Shown piece after piece: positions 11,461 to 22,062 of a stretch of 64,000 nt of DNA. The stretch lies in contig NW_027441249.1 in the NCBI RefSeq assembly GCF_949628215.1, forward strand, positions 1 through 64,000. The letters are read 5' to 3'. The translations under genes were made by a program, and so were the position numbers. This DNA comes from Phalacrocorax aristotelis. Taxonomy: Eukaryota; Chordata; Aves; Suliformes; Phalacrocoracidae. Each line of letters starts with the position of its first letter. Within the stretch, counting starts at the first letter, position 1. The notes beneath the pieces were generated by a model that was not told where the DNA came from, did not search any database, and worked only from the letters and a program-made list of their open reading frames with translations.

Positions 11461-13340
11461 TCGCTACAGCCCGTGCACGGCTGCTGGCTGCAGTACCGCA
11501 GTTTGGTCGCACGGTGGCAGCAGAGAGCAGAAAAGGTCGCCACTGCGCATGCGCGGCTGCCCACATGCACTACGAAGGCTTGGGCACTCGGTGGAAGTAG
11601 GGGGCAGAAAATAAAGCGCCACCGCGCATACGGAACTGCCTGGCTGCAGTACCGGCATCTGCTTGCACGGTGGCAGCAGCGACCAGAGGAAAACTTCACC
11701 CTCGGGAACGGGCAGCTTCCCGTCTGCAGTACCCGGTTTTGATCGACCGGTGACTGCCGCGATCGGGTAAGGGGCGGGTGGAAATCTCTACCAGGGTAGC
11801 GCAGCTCCCGCCTGCAGTCCCGGGGTTCGGTCGCTTGGTGGAAGCAGCGAGCAGAAAACGAAAGGTGGCCACTGCGCATGCGCGGCTGCCCACCTGCAGT
11901 GCCGCTGTTTGATCGCACGGTGGCAGCAGAGAGCAGAAAGAGACGCCACTGCGCATGCGCGGCTACCCACCTGCAGTACCGCGGTCTGATCGCACGGTGG
12001 CAGCGGAGAGCAGAAAGACGCGCCACTGCGCATGCGCGGCTGCCCACCTGCAGTACCGCGGTCTGATCGCACGGTGGCAGCAGAGAGCAGAAAAGGCGGC
12101 ACTGCGCATGCGCGGCTCCCCACCTGCAGTACCGCGGTTTGATCGCACGGTGGCAGCAGAGAGCAGAAAAGGCGGCACTGCGCATGCGCGGCTGCCCACC
12201 TGCACTGCGAGCGTTTGGGCGGTCGGTGGAAGCAGGGGCAGAAAGTAAAGCGCCACTGTGCATACGGAACTGCCTGGCTGCAGTACCGGCATCTGCTTGC
12301 ACGGTGGCAGCAGCGACCAGCGGAAAAACTTCACCGTCGGGAACGGGCGGCTGCCCGTCTGCAGTACCCGGTTTTGATCGCTCGGTGACTGCCGCGAGCA
12401 GGGTAGCGCAGCTCCCCCCCCCGTGCTGTTCAGCGGTTCGGTCGCTCGGTGGCAGGAGCGAGCACAAAAAGGCGCCACTGCGCATGCGCGGCCGCCCACC
12501 TGCAGTACCGCGGTTTGGTCGCACGGTGGCAGCAGAGAGCGAAAAGGGCCACTGCGCATGCGCGGCCGCCCACCTGCAGTACCGCGGTCTGATCGCACGG
12601 TGGCAGCAGAGAGCAGAAAGAGACGCCACTGCGCATGCGTGGCTGCCCACCTGCAGTACCGCGGTCTGATCGCACGGTGGCAGCAGAGAGCAGAAAGACG
12701 CGCCACTGCGCATGCGCGGCTGCCCACCTGCAGTACCGCGGTCTGATCGCACGGTGGCAGCAGAGAGCAGAAAGAGACGCCACTGCGCATGCGCGGCTGC
12801 CCACCTGCAGTACCGCCGTTTGGTCGCACGGTGGCAGCAGAGAGCAGAAAGAAGCGCCACTGCGCATGCGCGGCTCCCCACCTGCAGTACCGCGGTTTGA
12901 TCGCACGGTGGCAGCAGCGAGCACCAAAAGGCGCCACTGCGCATGCGCGGCTGCCCACCTGCACTGCGAGCGTTTGGGCGGTCGGTGGAAGCAGGGGCAG
13001 AAAGTAAAGCGCCACTGTGCATACGGAACTGCCTGGCTGCAGTACCGGCATCTGCTTGCACGGTGGCAGCAGCGACCAGCGAAAAAACGTCACCGTCGGG
13101 AACGGGCGGCTGCCCGTCTGCAGTACCCGGTTTTGAGCGCTCGGTGACTGCCGCGAGCAGGGTAGCGCAGCTGGCCCCCGCTGTTCCGCGGTTCGGTCGC
13201 TCGGTGGCAGCAGCGAGCAGTGACACATCGTCGCCACTGCGCATGCGTCTGTTCCGGGTGCAGTACCGCACTTTGGCCGCACGGTGTCAGCAGGGTCGAC
13301 CATCGCCACTCCGCATGCGCGATTGCCGGCTGCCGTAGCA
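11461..13340. repeat. Composite 77-bp minisatellite array, copy 1
   Basis: Regular 77-bp units form two short runs: five units from about 11868 to 12200 and seven from about 12475 to 12960. They are separated and flanked by three copies of a ~270-bp degenerate block (near 11560, 12203 and 12961) that is itself built from diverged relatives of the unit. A unit reads GCGCATGCGCGGC, CCACCTGCAGTACCGC, GATCGCACGGTGGCAGCAG, GAGCAGAAAG in order. Because 77 is not a multiple of 3 and units lack stops in most frames, frames of up to 600 codons on both strands are artefacts. Confidence 0.93.
11873..12954. promoter_or_regulatory. Cluster of NRF1 consensus sites, copy 1
   Basis: Each regular unit contains TGCGCATGCGCG, a full match to the NRF1 consensus YGCGCAYGCGCR. 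By eye 11 of 12 units are perfect; the unit at 12635 has GCGT instead of GCGC. One further perfect site lies in the lead-in near 11549. The motif is nearly palindromic, so orientation is not meaningful. Confidence 0.65.
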
Positions 13341-13439
13341 CAGCACGGCGGCAGCGGCACGATCTCCGTGACTCTTCTCTGGGGCAAGACCCGCGCCGGC
13401 TCTGGGTCACGTTCGCCGGGATAACGGAACTGTTACTGC

Positions 13440-14900
13440 GTGCGCAGAGCTCATGTTTCTCTGCACCTTCCCCACTCCCACAGCCCCAGCAGTGTCAGTC
13501 GTTGCCTCCGCACCGCCCACCACCAAAGTGCCTCGAGCATTTTAGTCCTTCCGTCTCGACTGCTTTAAAAATCAGGTGGCCGTTACCGTCCTCCCTCCTG
13601 CCCCACTCACCCCCACCCCACGCCCTAGGGAGGAGAAGCAGCACAAACGACCTGGGCAGAAAGGTCCCCTTTCCCACCCCCCACCCCCCCGGAGTGAGCC
13701 CCATCAGTTGCTGTAGGCCTGCGGCATCAGGGCTGTGACAGGGAGAGCAGCAAGTCAACAGCTCCTAGAGGGTTAAAGAAGAAAATCAATCAGGGGAACA
13801 CAGCTGCCCTTCTGAAGGCAGGCTGCCTGGGGTGAGGGGGGCAGCTGTGCTGTCAGGGCACAGGGCAGCCAGGCAGACCAGGTGCCAGTGGCTGACCTGC
13901 AAAGGAGCTGTGCACTGCTGAGCCTTGGGCTTCGTTGGCTTGGCAGCGCCTCGCCTCGCCTCTGCACTGCCAGGACCCTGCTCTGCTCATCCTGCGTAAG
14001 CACAAGGCTTCAGCGAGCACAGAACAGGAGGCCAGGGAGAGGGAGGACGTCACCGGGGAAAAAAAAGTCATGCGGGGGGGCCATTTCAGGGGAAAGCGTT
14101 TGGGAGGGCACAGACACACGCAGAGGGAGGGCGGGGGGAGGACGCGGACACTGCTGGACAGGGGCATGTCTGGGCAGACACGCCATGGGGAACATGCATG
14201 GGGATGACTGACACCAGGGGGTCCCCCCAGGATAATCCACAACGGGCAACTCACCTGGGCTAACCTGCAGCAGATGATCCGCTCCAGATAACTGACCCAC
14301 TCCGGAGAATCCATTCCAGATAAGCCCCAGCAATGCCCCTCAAACTGCCGGTGTTTCACCCCAAATTTTCCCCAGTTTAGGGTTTTCGGTGGGTTTATTT
14401 AGTTTTGGTGATTTCTGGTTGGATGGTTTGGCTTTTTTTGTTGTTGTTCGGGTTACTTTGGTTTTGTCCGTTTGGGGTTTTTTTTTTTGCTTTTCCATAA
14501 GGTAAAAGTTGGGATTGCTTTTCCAAACGGTTCACTTCCGGGTTTTTTTCACCCTTTCCACAACATTGAAATTGGTGATTTTTTTGCTTTTGTGCATGAG
14601 AATGGTTAGCAGGGTTCCGCCCCCCCACCCCCGCTTTTTTTACCCCCCTCCTTTCCAACTGCACAAACCCAGCAGGAGTGGGCTTTCCCAAGAGCCCCGA
14701 ATTGTTTTCTTTCCCCCAAACCTGTTTGGGGTTTTTCACCCCCCATTGCAGACCCAGACTCAGGGGCTTTGGAGTGTGTGTCTGCCCTGGCAGCAGCTCC
14801 CAGGCTGCCTACGCAGCCCCAGAGGGGAAAGTCCCCATTTGGGGGAATCGGCCCCAAATCGGGATGGGAGAAGGAGAACGGGGAAGGGGCAGCATTTGAA
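13440..14900. repeat. Array flank with a diverged paralogue at 36190-36900 (copy 2: 53781-55241)
   Basis: The segment beginning CTCTGCACC (about 13460) and continuing through a T/G-rich part (14380-14660) to about 14900 aligns in order with 36190-36900. Shared landmarks are AGCCCCAGCAG, CTCGAGCATTT, the TTGCTTTTCCAAAC stretch, TTTGTGCATGAGAATGGTT and CAGCAGCTCCCAGGCTGC. Divergence is substantial, so the duplication is much older than the macrosatellite copies. A minus-strand donor CCAG|GTGAGT lies at 14254/14255 after an open 105-base frame. Confidence 0.8.
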
Positions 14901-14949
14901 AGCGCTTTTGTGCCTTCAGTTGATTGGGGGGTGGGGTGTGTGTCTAATT

Positions 14950-15620
14950 TTTAAATCTTCTCTATAAACATCTCTATCAACATGGTTTCTTTGCATTTTA
15001 AAACCTTACATAGCATAGGCATTTGCACTATGTGTCTACTTACACATCCTTACGGAGTACATCTATATTTTATATATACTATCTGTTTTACATTTACATA
15101 CAACACCTGTTTAGACTTAGCTACTATATTTACACTTACACCTATTTAGGCTATTTACACTTACACAGAATATCTCTTTACACATACCTGTTTAGACTTC
15201 CATATTAACACGTACATAAAACAGCTATTTAGGCTAGCTATCTGCTTACTTACCCTTTGACACTTCAATCTTTTTCGACTTCTCTATTTAGACATCTACT
15301 TACAGTTATACCTCGGCTTATTTCACTCTATATAACCTCTATTTAGATTACAAATCTACTTAGACTATGTAACACACACTAAGCGTAGATGCTCGCTCTA
15401 GTCAGACTTTCTTCTGCTTTGAATTCCTTCATCTATCCTTTTCACTTTAAACTCCTTTATTTTTTGATCTAGATATGTAGACGGTCGAGTTACTTTTGTG
15501 TTTTAAAACCCTGTATCTCGATGCAGAATTTTTGTATCCTGAAATCCGTTATATAATATAGGAGAGAGAAGTTCTTATTTCAAAATCCCTTTATACATCT
15601 ATAAATTAATATTACACATG
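14950..15620. repeat. AT-rich degenerate short repeat (copy 2: 55291-55961)
   Basis: About 670 bp of AT-rich sequence in an otherwise GC-rich unit. Loose repeats of TTTAGRCT with TTACAC and ATCTAC spacers occur near 15111, 15145, 15190, 15228, 15287, 15341 and 15357, at irregular 20-60 bp spacing. This is a decayed minisatellite or a low-complexity tract. It has no coding capacity. Confidence 0.6.
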
Positions 15621-16236
15621 TCAATATATATAAGAGGTTTTTGTAATAGCCCCCCTGAATTTTCAGGCATTTTGGGGCTGTAACCCCCCTTTTTGGGGGG
15701 GAACCCCTACATGACGCCCCCACTCACCTGTTCCTCTGTCGCATTATCAGCTCCCCCAGTGACACCGGGGCACCCCACATGACATCATCACACCCCCCCC
15801 AGGACTCCCTCTATTTTATTCACCCCCAAGAAGGGCACTAAACAAGGGAATCTGCTCCAACCTGCAGCTCATTACTTTAATAGTGCCATTTACAAAGGTA
15901 CACGCACACCCCTCCCACACCCCCCAGAAAAGGGGGAGCTCTGCTAAAATCTAAAAGGTGGGGCAGCCCCCCAAACAGCTGCAGCCCCCCCAGCCCCTGT
16001 CCGCAGGCTGGCGGCTGCCCCACGGCAGAGCAGGAGCGTGCCAGAGGACGGTGTCACGTCTCTCTCGGGCTCCGCTCGGACATGTTCCCGCACTGGGACG
16101 GGCTCCCCGGGGTGACAAACAGCCCCGGTCCCTGGGGGCCCCGACTCTCCCCACCGGGCAGCCCTCGCGGCCGCACCTGCGGGGCACCCGCTGGAGACAG
16201 AGCCAGGAGCCTCCAGGCCGAGGGATGGCCCCTTAC
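15621..16236. other. C-rich noncoding stretch (copy 2: 55962-56577)
   Basis: C runs and CpG-rich sequence with no recognisable gene. A minus-strand ACAG|GTGAGT donor-like site lies near 15728. A T-to-C difference between copies near 15808 is the last one I noticed before the window end. Confidence 0.4.
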
Positions 16237-16297
16237 CTTCACCACGCTTAACGACCGGCAGGCATCTCTTGAGCATCACGAGACACTTAGACGACAT
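16237..16297 (-). other. Exon-like segment with start codon, minus strand, copy 1
   Basis: On the minus strand a polypyrimidine tract ending TTTTTCAG is followed immediately by ATG at 16297, then 20 open codons (starting MSSKCLVMLKRC), then GAAG|GTAAGG with the last exon base at 16237. Acceptor and donor are both close to consensus, making this 61-bp segment one of the best exon candidates in the unit. The short lysine/valine/cysteine-rich peptide is not one I recognise. The region downstream on the minus strand has further strong donors (15728, 14254), consistent with a spliced minus-strand transcript. Confidence 0.35.
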
Positions 16298-18544
16298 CTG
16301 AAAAACAGAAATCCCAAACTATATTTCAGCACGTTAATAAAATAGCACAGAAGAAAATGGAGGAGCTCAGTCAGCATAAGGGGTAGGAAGGAAATTGAGC
16401 CGCAGGAAGATTCCAGGCACACGGGTCATGTCAAAACACAACACATCCTTTAAAAGCTAGAGTGATTGGAACGCTTGAAAACGGTATTAAGACTAACCGA
16501 TACCATTTTGAACAGATCCTTCGCGTAACACTGAACGCTCTGGCTGGTGCTGGAAAACGTCTCATCCCTTCCTTACGGCACCGCTGCGGGGAGATAACCC
16601 CGTGAGGCTGCGGGGCAAAGTTGTACCGGAACCGGAACCTCCGCTTACAGACCCACCGCAGCAGCTACAGCCCTCGCCCTGCCGCCGCACGTCTTGCTGC
16701 CTGGCTCCACGAAGCCTGAAGTGAAGCGTGTCAAACTTGAAAGAGTAACGTAAAAAATTAAGAATAAATCTCAGTAATTCACTTTGTGCTGAGAAGGCGG
16801 GCGCGTGTTTACGCACATCCAATATGAGCGTCTAGGCTCTAAAAGCTTTCCATTTTCCTTCTGCGTTCATTCAACTCGCACAGCCGTTCACGCGCGTCAT
16901 TCCATTATCTATCTCCAAAATACACAGCAGCAACGTGACTGGGGAGTTTTGGCGCGTTACGGAGTCGGGAGGGACGTCCGCCCAGCTGCCCCGCCCAAGA
17001 GATGCTGCTGAACTGCCAGGGAAACGCGCGTCGAAAGCGAGACTGAAATAAAATACTTAAGAGCGCTCCCTCAAAATACCGGCAGGAAACACCCCCCCAC
17101 AACATTCAGTCGCCCCTCATTAAATATTTACAACAAATACCTACCTGCTTAAGTACACCTAACAAATCGTACCCTACATCTGCTTGGCAGTTACAGCTGA
17201 AAGAGCGCAAGTCACATCGTAAATCAGACGATGTTAGCTTTTTTTTAAACTTTCATTTATGACAGAAGAATCGGTGAGTGAAGAGATCCCCGATACAGTT
17301 TTACTTTTTTGGGGGGGAAAAAAATACCACAACAAAAAACCACACAAATCAAATCCCCTGTGTTGCAATACACGGGGCTACCAAGAAGGACCGGCAGACC
17401 TGCTAATGCGTTTGGCTGTACCGAAGCATGCAGGGGAACCGTATTTTATGGTATCTCGACTGTTACAACTGAGAACCCAAGCACTACCAATGCCATCAAC
17501 CTTTGGAGTATGTGCTGTGCTTGGATCTCCGCAAGGACCATGGATTTTTTTATCTTTAAAAAAAAGCAATACTTTGCAAGTCTTGTGCTGATGAGTTCTA
17601 CTGACAAAGACATCGTCTCTAAGATGCACTCTGATGGCAAGTTCATAGAATGCAACCTCACTGAATAAGAAATATCTCAATTCTTCAAAATCTCTTTCTA
17701 ACCAAAGTCACACCGTGGGGCTTTCAGATGGGTCAGATTATGCATCCTTTCACAACAAGAAACACACCAGCTAACCAGGATATTCTTGCAGTGGCCAGGT
17801 GCCTCTTCATCATAAGAAAAAAACCCAGAGCCAGCAATAAGTATCACACAGGTCAACACAGATCTCTTCCAGAGCACCCCCCTCATCAAAACGAACATGC
17901 CCATCGGCTCACCTGCTCTGCACAGATTCCAGCATCACACCCCGCTTCCGTCATCGCTTGTGGCACCAAACGTATCAACACTCAGTAAACTACCGTTACG
18001 CTCGTGAGAAATCACCGCCCCGTGACTTCCTCATTACTACCCAGCTCACTTCTAATGCTCATACGCCGTTCCAAAGACGGCCCACGTGTTACCTACAAAA
18101 CTGAAGAGCTCGACGACGGACCACAGCATTCTCTGGTCTTAGATGCTGGCCGCTGCCCCACCTTCTCAGACCTCTCATAGGCGTGCGGCAGCAGCACTCC
18201 GAGCCTGCCAGCGGCACCTGCAAAAAGCCAAGCGAAAAGGCACCTCCTGAGATGCTGCCCGATGCCACAGCCTGCCCGCACCGATCCCCGTCTCGCACCC
18301 CTTTCCCTCGACAGCCTCCCACCCGGCCTACGTCACTTGCAGCTGAACATGGCACCTCGCCCGCCGTCCGTAACACCCAAACGACACGCGTTGCTTATAA
18401 CTTCACCAGCAACACAACACCTCAGAAAAGAGCTGCTACTTCAGCCCACCAATCACCACTTGCCTTGCTCGACTTGCCTCCTTTGCTCATTGCTACGCTA
18501 CTTCAAAACCAAAACAAAAGACAAACGCAAGGAGCAATGGAGTC
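16298..18544. other. Noncoding stretch with an unrecognised open-frame cluster (copy 2: 56639-58885)
   Basis: No transposon or RNA gene seen. Between 17259 and 17668 two overlapping plus-strand frames (110 and 119 codons) and a minus-strand frame (100 codons) coexist in DNA of lower GC. The codon usage and residue mix look less skewed than elsewhere, so this could be a decayed retrocopy, but I cannot name a parent gene. Minus-strand donor-like sites occur near 17911 and 18086. Confidence 0.3.
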
Positions 18545-18960
18545 ATAGAGGCATCGGTCACATCTTCCCTCTATATACACCACGCACCAACTCACCCGCT
18601 TACATCGGTCCCCTCAGTTCCCCTCCGTCGCCCTGCACGACTCGTCCCTCGGCATCTCCAAAACCAATACGAAACAAGTCGCCTGGTTGCACAGCAGTAC
18701 CTTAACTGTTCCTGAACACCGACTATAACCTGCCATTAAAAACAAACATATGACATCAAACATGAAGCCCTACGCACGTACAAGCTTGAACACCCTGCAG
18801 AGGTAATCTGCTCAGCTGAACTCTAGCTGCCTCTCCCAGATAGCCACGGTCACGGCCTCCGAGCCCACAAAACGTCACGGTGATTACGGTCCTTGCCTGC
18901 TGAGGAGGGCCACTCCATCCGAGATGACGGTACCACCTTTCCCCCAACAGCCTTAGCATA
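18545..18960. repeat. Triplicated block, member 1 (copy 2: 58886-59301)
   Basis: Shares with 19600-20010 and 37075-37345 an ordered set of landmarks: CACATCTTCCCT, CCCTGCACGACTC, a CACAGCA-to-CTTAAC stretch, CCATTAAA, GTACAAGCTTGAAC, CTAGCTGCCTCTCCCAGA and CAAGGACC on the minus strand. Members are clearly diverged, with indels. On the minus strand the block holds the exon-like segment described at 37116, but here its frame has a stop. Confidence 0.75.
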
Positions 18961-19599
18961 GCAACAGATGAACCCTAAGCTCTCATCGCTGTGCCACCTA
19001 CCTGACTCTACACGGCCAGCAAGGCGGCTCCGAGCCAAACTCGCAAAACGCACACACCAACGCTATGAGAAACACTACAAACTGCGCGCCTCCAAGACGA
19101 GAGAACGCTCTTGGCAAACACAGAGACAACTGGACGGAAGAGCTCGTCCAGCAACAAGACCTGCAGAACCCTGACAGTGATGCAAGGAGGCCCTAACGAG
19201 ATCCAAAATGATTAGAAGAGCGTCAGGGCCCGTGACAAGAAGTTCCTCTCAAAACTGAGAGGGAGGAGGCACAAGAAGCCCAGCTACAAGACCTAAGAAT
19301 GTAAGGATGCAGGGAAGAAATCACGCTCCCTGAAAACAGACAGCGACAGAGCAGAGCTGTTCACGCATCTGGGAACGACGCCGCAGACGACAACTGCCCA
19401 GAAACTCCTCAAACATCAGAGCGATCCACGCTTTAAACTGTAACGCAAAAAGCAGCACCCGATGGGCGCCGGCCCCACAATTAGAACCTTGCCAGCCCCT
19501 AGGGATAGCGCTGTGCTCCTGAGAGCAAAGAGAACAAAGTCACCAGCCCCATGCGCCCCCTCACTGCGACCCAGCTCACCTGAAATGCTCCTCAAATAG

Positions 19600-20010
19600 C
19601 CTTCAGTCGCATCTTCCCTTTAATCCTGCACACGGACCCGCTGCCTTAGTGTGCTCTACTCAGCTCTGCTCCATCACCCTGCACAGCTCCATCTTCATCC
19701 TCTGCAAGAACAGCATGATAGAACAAGTCACCTGGACGCACAGCAACAGCTTAACCATTCCACAGGTCTTGCTTCCACGTAGGAATACCATCTAGAGCCC
19801 AACTACTGCATGCCATTAAAGGAAATACCTTCAATCAAATGTTAAGCCCCACGCACGTACAAGCTTGAACAGCTGAGAGGTGCCCTCTGCTCAGCTAGCA
19901 CTCTAGCTGCCTCTCCCAGACAGCTACGGTCATCCCCTCGGCACCCACAAAACACCCCGGAAATTACCATCCTCGCCTGCTGCCAACGGCCACTCGCTCC
20001 GACGAGGGTT
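19600..20010. repeat. Triplicated block, member 2 (copy 2: 59941-60351)
   Basis: Aligned with member 1 about 1.05 kb away and more closely with the 37.1 kb member over the GGAATACCATCTAGAGCCCA stretch. The interval between members 1 and 2 (18961-19599) shows no feature. Confidence 0.75.
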
Positions 20011-20034
20011 GTACGGGCGTTGCCAAAACAGTCT

Positions 20035-20448
20035 ATGCATATTAACATTAACCATATACTCTTATTGCTATTCTTTCCCCCGCTCTACCATTGCTACACC
20101 CCCAGGTGGAGCAGCTCTGACACAGGCATCGACGTGCACGGACCGACACCGCTCACAAATACTACAAGCGACGCGATCGAGGCACCTAAGAAAATTCTCA
20201 CCGAGACGACGGACTTCCGGCCCAGAGATGCCACCGGGCGAGAAGATCTATACGGCAGCGAGGAAGAAGCTATAGCATCCGCAGAGAAGTCACGTACCAT
20301 CATCACCTGCAATAAAACCATATACCCACAACTAGGACGATGTACGAGCGACAAGCCACTCTTAAAGACCTCAGAACGTTCAGGTGCAGGGAACAGGTCC
20401 CAGAAAAGGGCTCTGCGTATTCAGACTGCTCTTCAGCAGCAGTACTGA
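20035..20448 (+). CDS. Unrecognised 137-codon open frame with signal-peptide-like start, copy 1
   Basis: The ATG at 20035 opens 137 codons ending in TGA. The first ~22 residues have a short hydrophilic start, then a leucine/phenylalanine-rich hydrophobic core, as in a signal peptide. The rest is polar, acidic then basic, with two N-X-T glycosylation sequons. I do not recognise it. The hydrophobic codons come from a pyrimidine-rich tract that ends in CCCCCAG near 20105, which could equally be a plus-strand splice acceptor, so the apparent signal peptide may be a by-product. No promoter seen. Confidence 0.15.
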   Translation: MHININHILLLLFFPPLYHCYTPRWSSSDTGIDVHGPTPLTNTTSDAIEAPKKILTETTDFRPRDATGREDLYGSEEEAIASAEKSRTIITCNKTIYPQLGRCTSDKPLLKTSERSGAGNRSQKRALRIQTALQQQY

Positions 20449-21995
20449 GGCCGCCTTAATCACCGCTGCAAAAAGATGACCTTCTATAAAGGTCTAATAT
20501 TTCAGACACAAGACAAATCTATGCAGTAGACTTAAAATGCGAGAAAGGAAGCTCTCGGTTACCATTATGCCGATGAGCCAGGGCTTGCAAAACCCTCAAT
20601 ATTGCTACCTAGGTGCCTGCTCAGCACGGAGAACAACAGACACATCGAGACCCGAGTACAGTAAGGAACAAAGACAGACTACAAAATCCACACAACAGCA
20701 CAAGCACAGGCAGGAACTCCCCTGCCTGGCAGATGCTTCTGTTTTGCAGAAAGGACACCACAACCTCTCTCGGCCCAAACGTGTCCGGTCTCTGAACGGT
20801 ACCCTCCGCTGATTTTACAACCCCTGCCTGCCCCACCTGCGCTTCCCCCAACCGACCAGCCACCCGCACAAAGACCGCATCGGCCCCTCAGCTTCCCTTC
20901 CAAATCTGGGGGCTCAAAAGCCATCCTTTAAAAAGGCCACACAGGCTACGTAGGATGGGGCTGCGGTCACACGGATACTCTTCATCTCCAAACGTGCGGT
21001 GCCATCACTCAGCATCGCACCACTCAACGCCGGCCACTTCCGCAACAACAGCCGCCTCGGAAGCGCCGTGAACTTCCGCTCCCCCACGCTCTAATGAGGC
21101 TGGATGTCGTGGCCGCCGCCACCTGCGGTGCCTAGAGAACCAGAGAGACAAGGCGACCCCTGCGCCTGGAAGCAGCCGCCCGCTCACAAACAATTCCACA
21201 CCTCAAAAATAACAGCTGCTACGGCTCCCTGTTCATCGCTCACCTTGCCCAACGAGCTCGGGGCAGACATCCCGCTTTGCATATAGTTTTGTGAGTCCCT
21301 TCATTAACTAGTCACATAGGTGCTCACACTGCACGACCCCTCCGTTGTCACGTGCTGACCTACCTTCTCACGATGCTCTGTTCGCCCCCTCCCTTCCGTG
21401 TCCGGCTCCCTACCGTGCATCTGCACCAACAGCCACATTCCAGACTCATCCTTTCCCCTACTGTGCCAACACGGCTCCGCTCACCTCCCAATCCGTGCCT
21501 CCCGGGTCAGTGGCCACGTCAGGTGCCTGCTCGCATTCTCGGTCCGTCCCCGATGGCTGGGGAACCGTCACCTTCAATGCCGGGCCCACTTCTGGGGAAA
21601 TACGGAGAGGCACACAGAAGTTGGACACTGCTTTCCAAAAGCAAGAGCTCACCGTGCAAAACAAACTAACAAATCCTTTTGACTGACTTGTTCGGCAACA
21701 CAGAGACCCCAAAGGCAGAAATCCCAGACGAGTGACCTCACAGCCCGCCCCGTCACAGCACACGACGCCATCTGCTCGCCTTTGCCGTCACGCCTCGCTC
21801 GACTGTCCTGCTTAACCCTCGACCTGTTACTTAAACTGCAAGAAAAAGTCAAACCACGCAACACACAAAAATCACAGTTCGTGTCAGATGACTCAAGCAC
21901 AGGCGGACACTGATAGGCCAAACACCAAAAGCAGTACGGGAAGCAAACAGGCGTGGCTGGTGTAGCGACACACTCTCCCTTTGTAGGTAACTCAC
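20449..21995. other. Noncoding stretch with minus-strand donor-like sites (copy 2: 60790-62336)
   Basis: No recognised gene or transposon. On the minus strand CAAG|GTGAGC near 21239 follows a short frame that opens with ATG and reads MSAPSSLGK up to the donor, and further donor-like sites lie near 21355, 21480 and 21650. These could be exons of a minus-strand transcript but have no independent support. Confidence 0.3.
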
Positions 21996-22062
21996 TCCTG
22001 AGCGACTCCATGAACAGCCGCGTGGAGAACCTCTCGGCAGACAGCACGCTCGAGTGGCCGCG
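21996..22062 (-). other. Exon-like segment, minus strand, copy 1
   Basis: On the minus strand a pyrimidine-rich tract (TCTCCTTCCCC) leads to TGTGTCAG, the segment starts at 22062, and it ends AGGA|GTGAGT with the last base at 21996. The 67 bases stay open in one frame (peptide includes SSVLSAERFSTRLFMESL) with an ordinary protein-like residue mix. No family recognised. Confidence 0.3.

Noticed and set aside
11873-12954. CTCF-like site within each 77-bp unit around CGGTGGCAGC
   Set aside because: Only about 10 of 14 consensus positions match, with mismatches at the conserved CCA start, so I do not call it.
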